Source: Hymenobacter caeli
GTDB taxonomy: Bacteria > Bacteroidota > Bacteroidia > Cytophagales > Hymenobacteraceae
Reading direction: 5' to 3'
Assembly (NCBI RefSeq): GCF_013294115.1
Contig: NZ_JABSNP010000003.1
Span: 1 to 64,000 of the forward strand
DNA: 64,000 bases
A model generated the notes under the pieces. The model had not been told where the DNA came from. It saw only the letters and a program-made list of their open reading frames with translations, and did no database searches. The position numbers and the translations under genes were made by a program. Numbering within the stretch: the first letter of the stretch is position 1; every line of letters starts with the position of its first letter. This document shows, piece by piece, positions 9,166-18,182 of the stretch.

Positions 9166-10068
9166 ATGTCGTTGCTCTTCACCGATTTTGCTTCCTGGCA
9201 GGCCCACTGCGCGGCCACCGGCGAGCCCCTGTACCAGCCCGTGCTCGATTACGAAATTGAGCAGAAGGGCCGCACGGAAGAGGAAATCTGGGTGGGCTTG
9301 CAGCGGGCCTACGACGTGATGCGCGACGCGGTGAAAGAAAGCATGACCGGCGACATGACTTCGCGCTCGGGCATGATTAACAACGGGGCCAAGAAAATTG
9401 CCGCTTCGCCCGTTACCGTCCTCTCGCCCGAGTTCAAGCAGTTGATTACGCGGGCTTTGGGGGCCAAGGAGGTGAATTCGTGCATGGGCCGGGTGGTGGC
9501 CGCGCCCACGGCCGGGGCCTCGGGCATCTTGCCGGGCGTGCTCGTCACCATCCAGGGCATTCACCAGCTGTCCGACCGTAAAATCCTGGAGGGCTTGCTG
9601 GTGGCGGCTGGCATCGCCCTCATCATCGAGCAAAATGCTTCGCTGGCCGGGGCCGTGGGCGGCTGCCAGGCCGAAACCGGCTCGGCGGCGGCCATGGGCA
9701 GCGGGGCCATCGTGTACTGCCTCGGGGGCCCTGTGGCGCAGGTGCTGGCGGCGGTGGCCGTCACCATCCAGTGCATGCTGGGGCTGGTGTGCGACCCCGT
9801 GGCGGGCCTGGTGGAGGTGCCCTGCGTGGTGCGCAACGCCTCGGCGGCGGCCATCGCCTTCTCTTCGGCCCAGATTGCCATCGCCGGCATCGACCCGGTG
9901 ATTCCCGTGGACCAGTGCGTGGCGGCCCTCGGCGAGGTGGGCCAGAGCATGGAAACCCGCTACAAGGAAACCGCCCTCGGGGGCCTGGCCAACACCGTGC
10001 GGGGCCGCGAAATCGAGAAAATGGTGCTGGTGCAGGACGTCAACATCCTGCCCGACGACGGCGAATAG
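9166..10068 (+). CDS. sdaAA: L-serine ammonia-lyase, iron-sulfur-dependent, alpha subunit
   Basis: A 300-residue alpha-type subunit of the [4Fe-4S] L-serine dehydratase, which converts L-serine to pyruvate and ammonia. Family motifs are clear: MTSRSGMINNGAKK near residue 65, NSCMGRVVAAPTAGASG near 103, and cluster-ligand cysteines in GGCQAETGSAAAM near 165 and CDPVAGLVEVPC near 207. The length fits the alpha subunit only. No beta-subunit gene is adjacent, since the next gene is convergent, so the partner must be encoded elsewhere. Confidence 0.9.
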   Translation: MSLLFTDFASWQAHCAATGEPLYQPVLDYEIEQKGRTEEEIWVGLQRAYDVMRDAVKESMTGDMTSRSGMINNGAKKIAASPVTVLSPEFKQLITRALGAKEVNSCMGRVVAAPTAGASGILPGVLVTIQGIHQLSDRKILEGLLVAAGIALIIEQNASLAGAVGGCQAETGSAAAMGSGAIVYCLGGPVAQVLAAVAVTIQCMLGLVCDPVAGLVEVPCVVRNASAAAIAFSSAQIAIAGIDPVIPVDQCVAALGEVGQSMETRYKETALGGLANTVRGREIEKMVLVQDVNILPDDGE

Positions 10069-10081
10069 CGCCGGGCCGCGG

Positions 10082-11146
10082 TTACAACGACCGGGTTTCG
10101 GGCGACATCGTCAGCTCGGCCAGGTACTTGAGGGCCGGGGCGTAGCGGGTGCGGCGCTCCTGGAAATGGCCCCAGGCGGCGGCGCGCTCGTCGCACACGG
10201 GCAGGCCGAGGCCGGCCAGCTCGTCGAGGGCCCGGTCGAACTCGGGGTGGTCGGGCGCGGTGCTGGGCGCGGGGCCGGGCAGCTCGGCGGCGGCATTGAC
10301 GCCGGCCCGGACGTCGAAGAAGCGGTACACCCGGTTCACCGACAGGCAGCCGGCCTTGAAGGTCAGCTCCATCTGGCGGGTGCGGGGCACGTCGAGGGCC
10401 GAAAACAGGAGGTTGGCCGTGTCCAAAATCAAGCCCGCGGCCATCACCCAGGAGCGGCCCGGCTGCGGCGAGCGGAAGAAGTTCAGGATGGGCAGCGAGG
10501 TGTGGCTTTCCTCGATTTCCACGAACCACTGCTCCCACTCGGCCCACTGCGCGTCGTCGTCGGTGAGCGAGCCGCTGGAGTTCAGCCACTCGATGAGGTG
10601 GGTGGACGTGGCCGGCGTACCGGCCCGCAGCTCCAACCGGGCCACCGTCACTTCGCGCCGCGAAAACGCCTGGTACAGCGTGGGCAGGTACGAGATGAGC
10701 AGCGTGAGCAGCAGCAGCCCGATGGTGGCCTCGGAGTAGTTGAACACGTTGACCAGCAGGTCGTTTTCTTTGGAAATGCCCAGTGTGAGCAGCGAGCTGC
10801 CGCTTAGCTCGTAGGCTTTCAGCCACGAATCGAGGCCCAGGGCCCAGTAGATGGCGGTGTAGCCCAGGCTGACCAGCGCCAGCCACGCAATGGGCAGCGC
10901 CACCAGCGCCACCGGCGCGTAGTGGGCCATGATCCGGTCGCGCCGGGCGTAGTTGTTGGCCCGGCCGGCGGCCAGGTCAAAAACCCAGCGGATGCCGGCG
11001 AAGATGCGGTTGTTCAGCCGCACCGACTCGTTGCGGGGCAGCACAAACGAGCGCACCGCCGCCGACAGCGTGGTGACGACCACCACCGTGCCGGCCGCGC
11101 CCGCCAGCAGGCGCAGGGCCGGGTGTATCCAAAGTTCTGCGTGCAT
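10082..11146 (-). CDS. Membrane protein with an ion-channel-like pore loop
   Basis: A 354-residue protein with hydrophobic segments near residues 8-30, 75-100 and 140-165, followed by a long soluble C-terminal domain. Between the second and third segments lies SGSSLLTLGI, which resembles the selectivity-filter region of two-TM channel folds (compare S-F-T-L-G in channel-like proteins). The potassium TVGYG signature is absent, so ion selectivity cannot be inferred. The cytosolic half is rich in acidic and aromatic residues. It lies 47 bases downstream of lutB on the same strand and may be co-transcribed. Function is not established. Confidence 0.6.
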   Translation of the reverse strand: MHAELWIHPALRLLAGAAGTVVVVTTLSAAVRSFVLPRNESVRLNNRIFAGIRWVFDLAAGRANNYARRDRIMAHYAPVALVALPIAWLALVSLGYTAIYWALGLDSWLKAYELSGSSLLTLGISKENDLLVNVFNYSEATIGLLLLTLLISYLPTLYQAFSRREVTVARLELRAGTPATSTHLIEWLNSSGSLTDDDAQWAEWEQWFVEIEESHTSLPILNFFRSPQPGRSWVMAAGLILDTANLLFSALDVPRTRQMELTFKAGCLSVNRVYRFFDVRAGVNAAAELPGPAPSTAPDHPEFDRALDELAGLGLPVCDERAAAWGHFQERRTRYAPALKYLAELTMSPETRSL

Positions 11147-11193
11147 AGACCGCTTCTAACGGAAGCGCCGCCCAAAACGCCGCCAACAAGCAA

Positions 11194-12606
11194 TCAGTGG
11201 GCGGCTTTCCACAGGGCCCCGAACGACTGGGGGGCGGCGGCCAGCGCGGTGCGGCGCTTGCTCCAGCCCACTTGGTCGAGCAGGCGGCCCAGGCTCCAGT
11301 CTTTTAGGGCTCCGGGCAGCACGTTCAGGGCCCAGCGGTGCTGCATGCTCCAGCGCCACAGGCCGATGGCGGCGCGCTCGGCCACCGGGGCGTGGCCCTC
11401 GCGCACGGCTTGCTGGCGGTTGAGCAGCAGCAGGTTGTGCAACGGTACGCGCACCGGGCACACGCTGGTGCAGGCCCCGCACAGGCTGCTGGCGTAGCTC
11501 AGGTGCATGTGCTCGGGCAGGCCGCTCAGGTGCGGGCTGATGACCGCGCCGATGGGGCCCGAGTAAGTGGTTTCGTAGGTGTGGCCGCCGATGTTTTTGT
11601 ACACCGGGCACACGTTCAGGCAGGCCCCGCAGCGGATGCAGCGCAGGGCGGCCCGCTTGTCGGGCTGGGCCAGCAGGGTGGTGCGGCCGTTGTCGAGCAG
11701 AATCACGACCATTTCCTCGGGGCCGTCGGGCTCGCCGGGCCGGCGCGGGCCGAAGTACACCGTGTTGTACACCGTCACCTGCTGGCCGGTGCCGCTGGTG
11801 CTCAGCAGGGGCCAGAACAGGTCGAGGTCGGTGAGCTGGGGAATGACTTTTTCGATGCCCACCACCGCAATGTGCAGCTTGGGGAAGGTGGCCGACAGGC
11901 GGGCGTTGCCCTCGTTCTCGGTCACGGCCACGGCCCCTTCCCGGGCCACCAGGAAGTTGCCGCCGGTGATGCCCAGCTCGGCCGCCGTGTACTTGTCGCG
12001 CAGCAGGTGGCGGGCCGTGAGCACGAGCTGCTGGGCGTCGTCGGTGCTTTCGGTGCCCAGGTGCTTCACGAAAATGTCGTTGATGTCGGCCTTGCTCAGG
12101 TGCATGGCGGGCGTCACGATGTGGTAGGGCCGCTCGCCGTTGAGCTGCACGATGTACTCGCCCAGGTCCGTTTCCACCGACTCAATGCCCTTGCCGGCCA
12201 GGTACTGGTTGACGTGGATTTCCTCGGTGGTCATGCTTTTGGCCTTCACCACGGTGCGGGCCCCGCGCGCGTCGGCCAGCCGGCCAATTTCGGCCAGGGC
12301 CTCGGCCGCGTCGCGGGCCCAGACCACCCGGCCCCCCCGGGCGGTGAAGGCGGCCTCGAATTGCAGCAGGTACTCGTCGAGCTTCTCCAGCACCAGCGCC
12401 TTGAGGTAGGCTCCCCGGTCGCGGGCCAGCTCGTGGTCCTGGAAGTAGTTCATTCCCAAGGCCACGGCCGCGTCGTACTTACCGATGTTGAAGCGGATTT
12501 TGCGGCGGTGCTCCCGGTCGAAGGCCTTGGTTTCGGCGTCGATTTGAAATTGAAGCGCGAGGTTTCGCAAGGGTAAAATAGGTTTCGCTGGTAATTGGTC
12601 TTTCAT
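11194..12606 (-). CDS. lutB: LutB-type iron-sulfur protein of lactate oxidation
   Basis: A 470-residue protein with an LUD domain (about 60-300) and two 4Fe-4S motifs: CIRCGACLNVCPVY near residue 325 and CGACTSVCPV near 378. In the LutABC system this subunit takes part in cytoplasmic oxidation of L-lactate to pyruvate. LutA and LutC are not adjacent. The start ATG 12606 overlaps the stop of the upstream GxxExxY gene by 4 bases (ATGA-type coupling). Residues about 6-19 are encoded by an inverted repeat (12550-12589) that recurs beyond the GxxExxY gene, so the present N-terminus probably arose by insertion. Confidence 0.87.
   Translation of the reverse strand: MKDQLPAKPILPLRNLALQFQIDAETKAFDREHRRKIRFNIGKYDAAVALGMNYFQDHELARDRGAYLKALVLEKLDEYLLQFEAAFTARGGRVVWARDAAEALAEIGRLADARGARTVVKAKSMTTEEIHVNQYLAGKGIESVETDLGEYIVQLNGERPYHIVTPAMHLSKADINDIFVKHLGTESTDDAQQLVLTARHLLRDKYTAAELGITGGNFLVAREGAVAVTENEGNARLSATFPKLHIAVVGIEKVIPQLTDLDLFWPLLSTSGTGQQVTVYNTVYFGPRRPGEPDGPEEMVVILLDNGRTTLLAQPDKRAALRCIRCGACLNVCPVYKNIGGHTYETTYSGPIGAVISPHLSGLPEHMHLSYASSLCGACTSVCPVRVPLHNLLLLNRQQAVREGHAPVAERAAIGLWRWSMQHRWALNVLPGALKDWSLGRLLDQVGWSKRRTALAAAPQSFGALWKAAH
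12550..12589. repeat. Left arm of inverted repeat flanking the GxxExxY gene
   Basis: This 40-base segment, read on the minus strand (AGCGAAACCTATTTT then CCTTGC and AAACCT words), matches the plus strand of 13021-13059 with about three mismatches and one gap. It lies inside the lutB coding sequence. Confidence 0.8.
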
Positions 12607-13004
12607 AACCCGTTGACTAGCCTGATGATGTGTTCTTTGAGCGAAATGACATTGAAGTTAATCAGCAACCCAAGTTTAAGTCGGGATAAGTGCAGGTAGT
12701 TCAAGAGTTGTTTGCTGTGGACAGGTGCTAGATGCTCTACTGACTTTAATTCCACGATTACTTTCTGCTCTACCAAAATATCTACCCGAAAACCTACGTC
12801 CAGTCTAATCCCGTCATAAACAACCGGGAGCCCAACTTGGGTCTCGACAGCCAAGCCAAGCTTGCGTAACTCGTGGGCCAGCGCTGCTTCGTACACCGAT
12901 TCGTATAGGCCGGGGCCCAATGCAGAATGCACCCGAAAAGCAGCCCGCATGATGTGCCCCGCCGCCACATTCTCTGGTTTGTACAACTGCTCTTGCTCCT
13001 GCAT
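12603..13004 (-). CDS. GxxExxY family protein
   Basis: A 133-residue member of the GxxExxY family (TIGR04256); the name-giving motif is seen as GLYESVY near residues 33-39. Further family features are HSALGPG, ALAHELRKLGL, VDILVEQKVIVELKSV near residues 74-89, and the C-terminal LLINFN. The D...E-L-K arrangement resembles a PD-(D/E)XK nuclease-like core, though no activity is established for the family. The gene lies between lutB and an M28 peptidase on the same strand, overlaps lutB by 4 bases, and is bounded by a roughly 40-bp inverted repeat, which suggests it arrived as a cassette. Its GC content is clearly lower than that of its neighbours. Confidence 0.85.
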   Translation of the reverse strand: MQEQEQLYKPENVAAGHIMRAAFRVHSALGPGLYESVYEAALAHELRKLGLAVETQVGLPVVYDGIRLDVGFRVDILVEQKVIVELKSVEHLAPVHSKQLLNYLHLSRLKLGLLINFNVISLKEHIIRLVNGL

Positions 13005-13020
13005 ACGAAAATCTAGCTTT

Positions 13021-13059
13021 AGCGAAACCTATTTTAACCTTGCAAAACCTTGCGCTCAA
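13021..13059. repeat. Right arm of inverted repeat flanking the GxxExxY gene
   Basis: The inverted partner of 12550-12589, about 90% identical over 38 aligned positions. It contains the stop codon of the M28 peptidase gene (13056-13058) and lies just upstream of the GxxExxY start. Confidence 0.8.
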
Positions 13060-14705
13060 GGCTTATCAGAATCCACCACCACCCGCGCCTCCCGGTTCGC
13101 CAACTCCCACGCCGTGAAAAAAACCAGCCGGGCCCGCGCTTCCATTTTATCGAACTGAATCTTTTCGATTTTATCCGAAGCCTGGTGGTAGTCGGCGTGG
13201 ACGCCGTTGAAGAAAAACGCCACCGGCACCCCGTGCACCGCGAAGTTGTAGTGGTCGGAGCGGTAGTAGAAGCGGTTGGGGTCGGCCGGGTCGTCGTACT
13301 TGTAGTCCAAGGCGAGGTGCGTGTACTGCTGGTTGGCCGCCTCCACCACCACTTTGAGCTGCGAGGCCAGCTTGTCGGAGCCGATGACGTACACGTAGTC
13401 CGGCTGGCCTTCGTGGGCCGGGTCGGTGCGGCCCACCATGTCGATGTTCAGGTCGGCCACGGTGCCGGCGAGTGGAAACACCGGGTGGCCGGCGTAGTAC
13501 TCCGAGCCGAAAAGGCCTTCCTCCTCGCCCGTCACGCTCAGAAACAGCAGGCTGCGTCGGGGCCCGTGGCCGTCCTTTTTGGCCTGGGCAAACACCTCGG
13601 CCAGGTTGAGGAGCGCGGCCGTGCCCGAGCCGTCGTCGTCGGCCCCGTTGTACACCCGGCCGTCGATGACGCCCAGGTGGTCGTGGTGGGCCGACACGAC
13701 CAGGATTTCGTTCTTCTTGTCGGTGCCTTCCACGAAGCCCAGCGCGTTTTCGGTGCCCACCAGCGTGCGCGTTTTCGGGGCCCTGATGCGCAGGGCCTCC
13801 GCTTTGAAGGGCGACGCCACCGGCTGGCCCCGCGTGCCGGTCTGGGCCAGGTACCGGGCCACGGCGGCGGCGTTGGTACTCAGTAATTTATAGCCCACGG
13901 CCGGCGCGAGGTAAAACACCGGCGGGCGCGGAGGCACCGCGCCGGGCAGCCCCAGGCTGGGCTGGGCCAGGGCGGGGGCGAGGCGGGCGGCCGTTTTCTC
14001 GAAGTTGCCGTTGGGCCGGAAATCGACGAAAAACACGCTGCGCACCCCGTGTTGCAGGGCCACGGCCAGCTTGGCGCGGTCGTCGCGGCCCCAGCGGGTG
14101 TAGCTGCCGTCGGGGCTGAGCAGGGGCTTGCCGCTGGCCGTGGTGGGCTCGCCCTGCATAATGAGCACGGCCTTTCCGGCCACGTCAAGGCCTTGGTAAT
14201 CAGCATAGCCGGCCTGCTCGATGCCGAAGCCCACAAACACCGGCCGCGCCTCGGTTTCCAGGTCGAAGCCCGCCGAGCCGCGCCCGTAGAAGTCGTTGGG
14301 CCACTGGTAATGGGTGCCGCCCACTTGCAGCGTGGCCCCGGGGGCCCAGGCCACGGTTTCGAGCTGGAATTTCTGGAGGTACGGGGCCGTGGGGTCGGGC
14401 CCCGGGCCGGCGAGGCCGGCGGCCTGGAGCTGCGCGGCCACGTAGGCGGCGGCCAGGTGCTGGCCCGGCTGGCCCGTTTCGCGGCCCCCGTACTCGTCCG
14501 AGGCCAGCACGGCCAGGTGGGTGCGCAGGCGGGCGGCCGTCACCAGGTCGGCGTAGCGCGGGGCCCAGTCCACCAGGTCGGCCGGCGGGGTGCCCAGGGT
14601 GGGCATCACGCCGGGCCTGGGTTTGGTTTTCACCCGGCCCTGGGCGTGGGCCGGGCCACCGAGGGCCAGGGCCAGCAGCGCCGGCAGCAGGAGGTTTTTC
14701 AGCAT
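13056..14705 (-). CDS. M28 family zinc aminopeptidase, secreted
   Basis: A 549-residue protein with a signal peptide (LLLPALLALALGGPAHAQ). An N-terminal part of about 100 residues precedes a PA-like insertion (about 130-260) and the catalytic M28 domain (about 300-530). Metal ligands are visible in SAHHDHLG, NGADDDGSGTAALLNLAEVF and the catalytic GEEEGLFGSEYY motif, with DMVGR and a C-terminal RSDHYNFAVHGVP carrying the last ligands. The family removes N-terminal amino acids in the periplasm or outside the cell. Its stop codon sits in the inverted repeat that borders the GxxExxY cassette. Confidence 0.9.
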   Translation of the reverse strand: MLKNLLLPALLALALGGPAHAQGRVKTKPRPGVMPTLGTPPADLVDWAPRYADLVTAARLRTHLAVLASDEYGGRETGQPGQHLAAAYVAAQLQAAGLAGPGPDPTAPYLQKFQLETVAWAPGATLQVGGTHYQWPNDFYGRGSAGFDLETEARPVFVGFGIEQAGYADYQGLDVAGKAVLIMQGEPTTASGKPLLSPDGSYTRWGRDDRAKLAVALQHGVRSVFFVDFRPNGNFEKTAARLAPALAQPSLGLPGAVPPRPPVFYLAPAVGYKLLSTNAAAVARYLAQTGTRGQPVASPFKAEALRIRAPKTRTLVGTENALGFVEGTDKKNEILVVSAHHDHLGVIDGRVYNGADDDGSGTAALLNLAEVFAQAKKDGHGPRRSLLFLSVTGEEEGLFGSEYYAGHPVFPLAGTVADLNIDMVGRTDPAHEGQPDYVYVIGSDKLASQLKVVVEAANQQYTHLALDYKYDDPADPNRFYYRSDHYNFAVHGVPVAFFFNGVHADYHQASDKIEKIQFDKMEARARLVFFTAWELANREARVVVDSDKP

Positions 14706-14750
14706 AACATGAAAAACATGAAAAGGGCGAAAACACTACCTAATTTGAAC

Positions 14751-14840
14751 GTCATGCTGAGCGCAGCCGAAGCATCTCTCCCGCAGCAGTAATTCATGAT
14801 TAGTGAGCGGGAGAGATGCTTCGGCTGCGCTCAGCATGAC
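14751..14840. repeat. Palindromic repeat, GCTGAGCGCAGCCGAAGC family, copy A
   Basis: Two perfect 34-base arms (14751-14784 and 14807-14840) begin GTCATGCTGAGCGCAGCC and flank a 22-base loop containing CAGTAAT. It stands between the M28 gene and ispF. Copies B (45409-45510) and C (51624-51731) share the core and the CAGTAAT loop word. Confidence 0.9.
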
Positions 14841-14861
14841 CGTAATTTTACCAAATTATAG

Positions 14862-15344
14862 CTATATAATTTTGTAAATCAACACCGTGGCGTAGGCGGC
14901 CACGCCCTCCTGGCGGCCCACGAAGCCGAGCTTCTCGGTGGTGGTGGCCTTGATAGATACGTCGTCCTCGGCGATGCCCATCACGGCGGCCAGCACGCGC
15001 TGCATCTCCGGGATGTGGGGGTTCACCTTGGGCTGTTCCAGGCAGACGGTCGAGTCGATGTTGCCCACCTCGTAGCCCTTGCCGCGCAGCAGGCGCAGCA
15101 CTTCGGCCAGCAGGCGCTTGCTGTCGATGCCCTTGTACTGCGGGTCGGTATCGGGGAAGTGGAAGCCGATGTCGCGCAGGTTGGCGGCCCCCAGCAGGGC
15201 GTCGCAGATGACGTGGATGAGCACGTCGGCGTCGGAGTGGCCCAGGGCCCCGTGGGTGTGGGGCACCTGGATGCCGCCGAGCCAGAAGGGCAGCCCTTCT
15301 TTTAGCTGGTGAACGTCGTAGCCGAAGCCGGTGCGGATTTTCAT
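14862..15344 (-). CDS. ispF: 2-C-methyl-D-erythritol 2,4-cyclodiphosphate synthase
   Basis: A 160-residue enzyme of the MEP isoprenoid pathway that cyclises CDP-ME 2-phosphate. Motifs: GYDVHQL with metal ligands at Asp and His near residues 8-10, GALGHSDADVLIHVICDALLGAA near residues 34-56, DIGFHFPDTDP near 59-69, and the C-terminal KATTTEKLGFVGRQEG. ATG 15344 gives MKIRTGFGYDVH, the usual start. A TACCTTTG promoter box lies 31 bases upstream. Divergent from the DUF5686-type gene. Confidence 0.95.
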   Translation of the reverse strand: MKIRTGFGYDVHQLKEGLPFWLGGIQVPHTHGALGHSDADVLIHVICDALLGAANLRDIGFHFPDTDPQYKGIDSKRLLAEVLRLLRGKGYEVGNIDSTVCLEQPKVNPHIPEMQRVLAAVMGIAEDDVSIKATTTEKLGFVGRQEGVAAYATVLIYKII

Positions 15345-15375
15345 AACGAAACAGAACAGAAAGTGGGAAAGGAAC

Positions 15376-15383
15376 AAAGGTAT
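15376..15383 (-). promoter_or_regulatory. -7 promoter box of ispF (TACCTTTG)
   Basis: A perfect TAnnTTTG match on the minus strand, 31 bases before the ispF start. Confidence 0.6.
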
Positions 15384-15502
15384 CGGCGGCCGGCGGGGGG
15401 GGCGCCCGCGGGCCCCGCTCCGAATCAGCCGTACTTTGGGACAACATTATGGTGCTTCATTCGTCTACCCGGCCCGACCGGTTATTTACGCTTTTGTTTG
15501 CT

Positions 15503-18130
15503 ATGCGCTATTGGTGGTTGGGCCTGCTGTTGCTGGCGGGGGGGCCGGGGGCCCGGGCGGGCGTGGTAAAGGGCGTCATCAGCGGGGCCGACGGCAGCAA
15601 GCTAGCCTTCGCCAACGTGGCCGTGCGCGGCGACGCCACCAGCACCGGGGCCAACGACCAGGGCCAGTACGCGCTGCGCCTGCCCGCCGGGCGCTACGAG
15701 CTGGTGTTCCAGTACGTGGGCTACCGGCCGCGCACCGAGGCCGTGCGCGTGCCGGGCGGCGACTCGACCTTGGTGCTCAACGTGCAGCTGGCCGCCGAAG
15801 CCTACAGCCTAGGCGAGGTGACGGTGCGCGCGTCGGACCGCGACCCGGCCTACGCCATCATCCAGCAGGCGCAGCAGTGGCGGCCCTACCACCGGCGCGA
15901 GGTGGCCGCCTTCCGGGCCCGCCTCTACAGCAAGAGCCTGGGCCGCATCCTCGAAACGCCGGGCAAAATCATGGGCCTCTTCAAGCTGGGGCCCGACATC
16001 AAGCCCGGTATCTTTTACCTCTCCGAGAGCCTGTCCGATATTTCCTTCACCCAGCCCAACGTCGTCAAGGAACGGATGTTATCGAGCCGGGTCAGCGGCG
16101 ACTCGCGGGGCATCAGCTTCAACCGGGCCAGCGCGGGGCGGGGGCTGAACTTCTACGACAACCTGATTAAATCGGGCTTCTCGGAGCGCGGCTTCGTGTC
16201 GCCCATCGCGGCCAGCGCCATGCTGTTTTACCAGTACGAGCTGGTGGGCAGCACCCGGCAGGCCGACGGGGCCCTGGTGCACAAAATCCGCGTCACGCCG
16301 CGCCGCCGCACCGACCCTGTATTCACCGGCTTCGTGTACATCGTGGACGGCTCGTGGCGCCTGCATTCCATCGACTTGAACCTGGGCAAGGAAGCCCAGC
16401 TCGACTACGTGGACGGCCTGCACATCGGCCAGCTGTTTGCCCCGGCCCCCGGTAATCCCAACGTGTGGGTGATGCAGTCGCAGGAGCTGCGGGCCAACCT
16501 GTCGGGCCTGGGCTTCAAGGGCTCGGCCTACATCACGTCGGTGCTCTCAAACTACGCCGCCGTGGTGCCCACCTACCCCGCGCCGCCCGTGGCCGCGGCC
16601 CCCGCGCCGGCCGCGCCCGGGGCCCCCGCCGCCCGCGAAACCGCCGCCGACATCCGCAAGCTCAAGCCCGACCTGCGGGGCCTGGGGGCCCAGGTGCGCC
16701 GCCGGGTGAAGCAGGCCCAGCGCGACTCGCTGCGCCGCGACCCGCTGGCCCGCATGCCCCGCGGCGAGGTGCAGCTGGTAGAAAAAGGAGCCAACGCCCG
16801 CGACACCGCCTACTGGGCCCAAATCCGCCCCGTGCCGCTGTCCGACGAAGAGAAAAAGGACTACCGCACCAAGGACAGCACCGAGGTCATCCGCCGCTCG
16901 CGCCCCTACCAGGACTCGATGGACCGCAAGCGCAACCAGTTCGAGCCCATCAACCTGGCGGTGGGCGGCTACACTTACCGCAACTCGTTCAGGATGACGA
17001 GCGTGACGGTGCAGCCAGTGGCCAACATCCTGCAATACAACACGGTGGAAGGCGTGGTGGCCAACGCCCGGGTAGAGTTCGCGAAGCGCACCGACGACCG
17101 CCGCTTCGTGACGCTGGCCCCGGTGCTGCGCTACGGCTTCAGCAGCCGGCAGCTCAACCCCAGCGTGGGCCTGACGTGGCAATTCGACCCCGTGGTGCTG
17201 CGCCAGCTCAGCCTGGTGGCGGGCCGCACGGTGGAAAATTTCGACCGCAACTCGCAGCTCACGCCGGCCATCAACTCGCTCTACACCCTGTTTGCCAACT
17301 ACAACTACGCCAAGCTCTACCGCCGCGACGGCCTCGACCTCACCTTCCTCACCGAGCCCGTGAACGGCCTCACCCTGCGCACCACGGCCAGCTACTTCGA
17401 CCGCCGCGAGCTGTTCAACACCACCGACCGGCTGCTGGTGGACGTGAAAGACCGCGCCTTCACCCCCAACCAGCCCGTGGCCGAGGAGGCCCCCGGCGGC
17501 ACCGGCTTCGGCCAAAGCAAGGCCCTGACGGTGGGGGCCAGCCTGGACTTCAAGCCCGGCCAGCGCTACGTCAACCGGCCCGACGGCAAGTTCAACCTGG
17601 GCTCGAAGTGGCCCACCTTCAACGCGCAGGGGCGGCTGGCCGTGCCGCACGTGCTGGGCGCCGACGTGCGCTACCTGTTGCTGCAAGCCGGCGTGAGCCA
17701 GCGCCTCGACCTGGGCCTGCTCGGCAGCAGCACGTACCGCGTGGTGGTGGGCGGCTTCGTGGGCAAGCAGGAGGGCCTCACGTTTGCCGATTTTCGCCAC
17801 TTTTCCGGCAACCGCACCCTGCTCACCGGCAACTTCAACGACTTCCAGCTGCTCGACTACTACGAGTACAGCACCCGCGCCGCCTACCAGGAAGCCCACT
17901 ACAGCCACCACTTCAACGGTTTCATCTTCAACAAAGTCCCGCTGCTGCGCCAGCTCAAGTGGCAGGAAGTACTCTCCCTCAACTACCTGCACACGGCCCA
18001 GGCCGGCCACTACGTGGAGCTGGGCGCGGGCATCGAGCACGTATTCAAGCTGCTGCGGATCGATTTCTACACCGGCCTGCAATCGGGCCAGCGCACGGGC
18101 ACCGGCGTGCGGGCCGGGTTCGGCTTTTAG
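15503..18130 (+). CDS. CarboxypepD_reg / DUF5686-like outer-membrane protein
   Basis: About 875 residues from ATG 15503, which starts directly with a signal peptide (MRYWWLGLLLLAGGPGARA); an in-frame ATG at 15449 would add 18 residues before it. Residues about 20-105 form a carboxypeptidase-regulatory-like beta-sandwich (GVISGADGSKLAFANVAV...YELVFQYVGYRP). The remainder follows the DUF5686 pattern, with a long C-terminal part of alternating aromatic strands ending in GVRAGFGF, typical of an outer-membrane beta-barrel. An Ala/Pro-rich linker lies near residues 375-395. The molecular function is unknown; proteins of this type are surface components in Bacteroidota. Confidence 0.8.
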   Translation: MRYWWLGLLLLAGGPGARAGVVKGVISGADGSKLAFANVAVRGDATSTGANDQGQYALRLPAGRYELVFQYVGYRPRTEAVRVPGGDSTLVLNVQLAAEAYSLGEVTVRASDRDPAYAIIQQAQQWRPYHRREVAAFRARLYSKSLGRILETPGKIMGLFKLGPDIKPGIFYLSESLSDISFTQPNVVKERMLSSRVSGDSRGISFNRASAGRGLNFYDNLIKSGFSERGFVSPIAASAMLFYQYELVGSTRQADGALVHKIRVTPRRRTDPVFTGFVYIVDGSWRLHSIDLNLGKEAQLDYVDGLHIGQLFAPAPGNPNVWVMQSQELRANLSGLGFKGSAYITSVLSNYAAVVPTYPAPPVAAAPAPAAPGAPAARETAADIRKLKPDLRGLGAQVRRRVKQAQRDSLRRDPLARMPRGEVQLVEKGANARDTAYWAQIRPVPLSDEEKKDYRTKDSTEVIRRSRPYQDSMDRKRNQFEPINLAVGGYTYRNSFRMTSVTVQPVANILQYNTVEGVVANARVEFAKRTDDRRFVTLAPVLRYGFSSRQLNPSVGLTWQFDPVVLRQLSLVAGRTVENFDRNSQLTPAINSLYTLFANYNYAKLYRRDGLDLTFLTEPVNGLTLRTTASYFDRRELFNTTDRLLVDVKDRAFTPNQPVAEEAPGGTGFGQSKALTVGASLDFKPGQRYVNRPDGKFNLGSKWPTFNAQGRLAVPHVLGADVRYLLLQAGVSQRLDLGLLGSSTYRVVVGGFVGKQEGLTFADFRHFSGNRTLLTGNFNDFQLLDYYEYSTRAAYQEAHYSHHFNGFIFNKVPLLRQLKWQEVLSLNYLHTAQAGHYVELGAGIEHVFKLLRIDFYTGLQSGQRTGTGVRAGFGF

Positions 18131-18182
18131 GGGAAGAGAAACAAGCAGTAGAAAACGTCTGCTTCTCAGTCCACGCTCGCCG

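Noticed and set aside
12550..13059. Arms around the GxxExxY gene as phage attachment sites.
   Set aside because: The arms are inverted, not direct, and there is no integrase.
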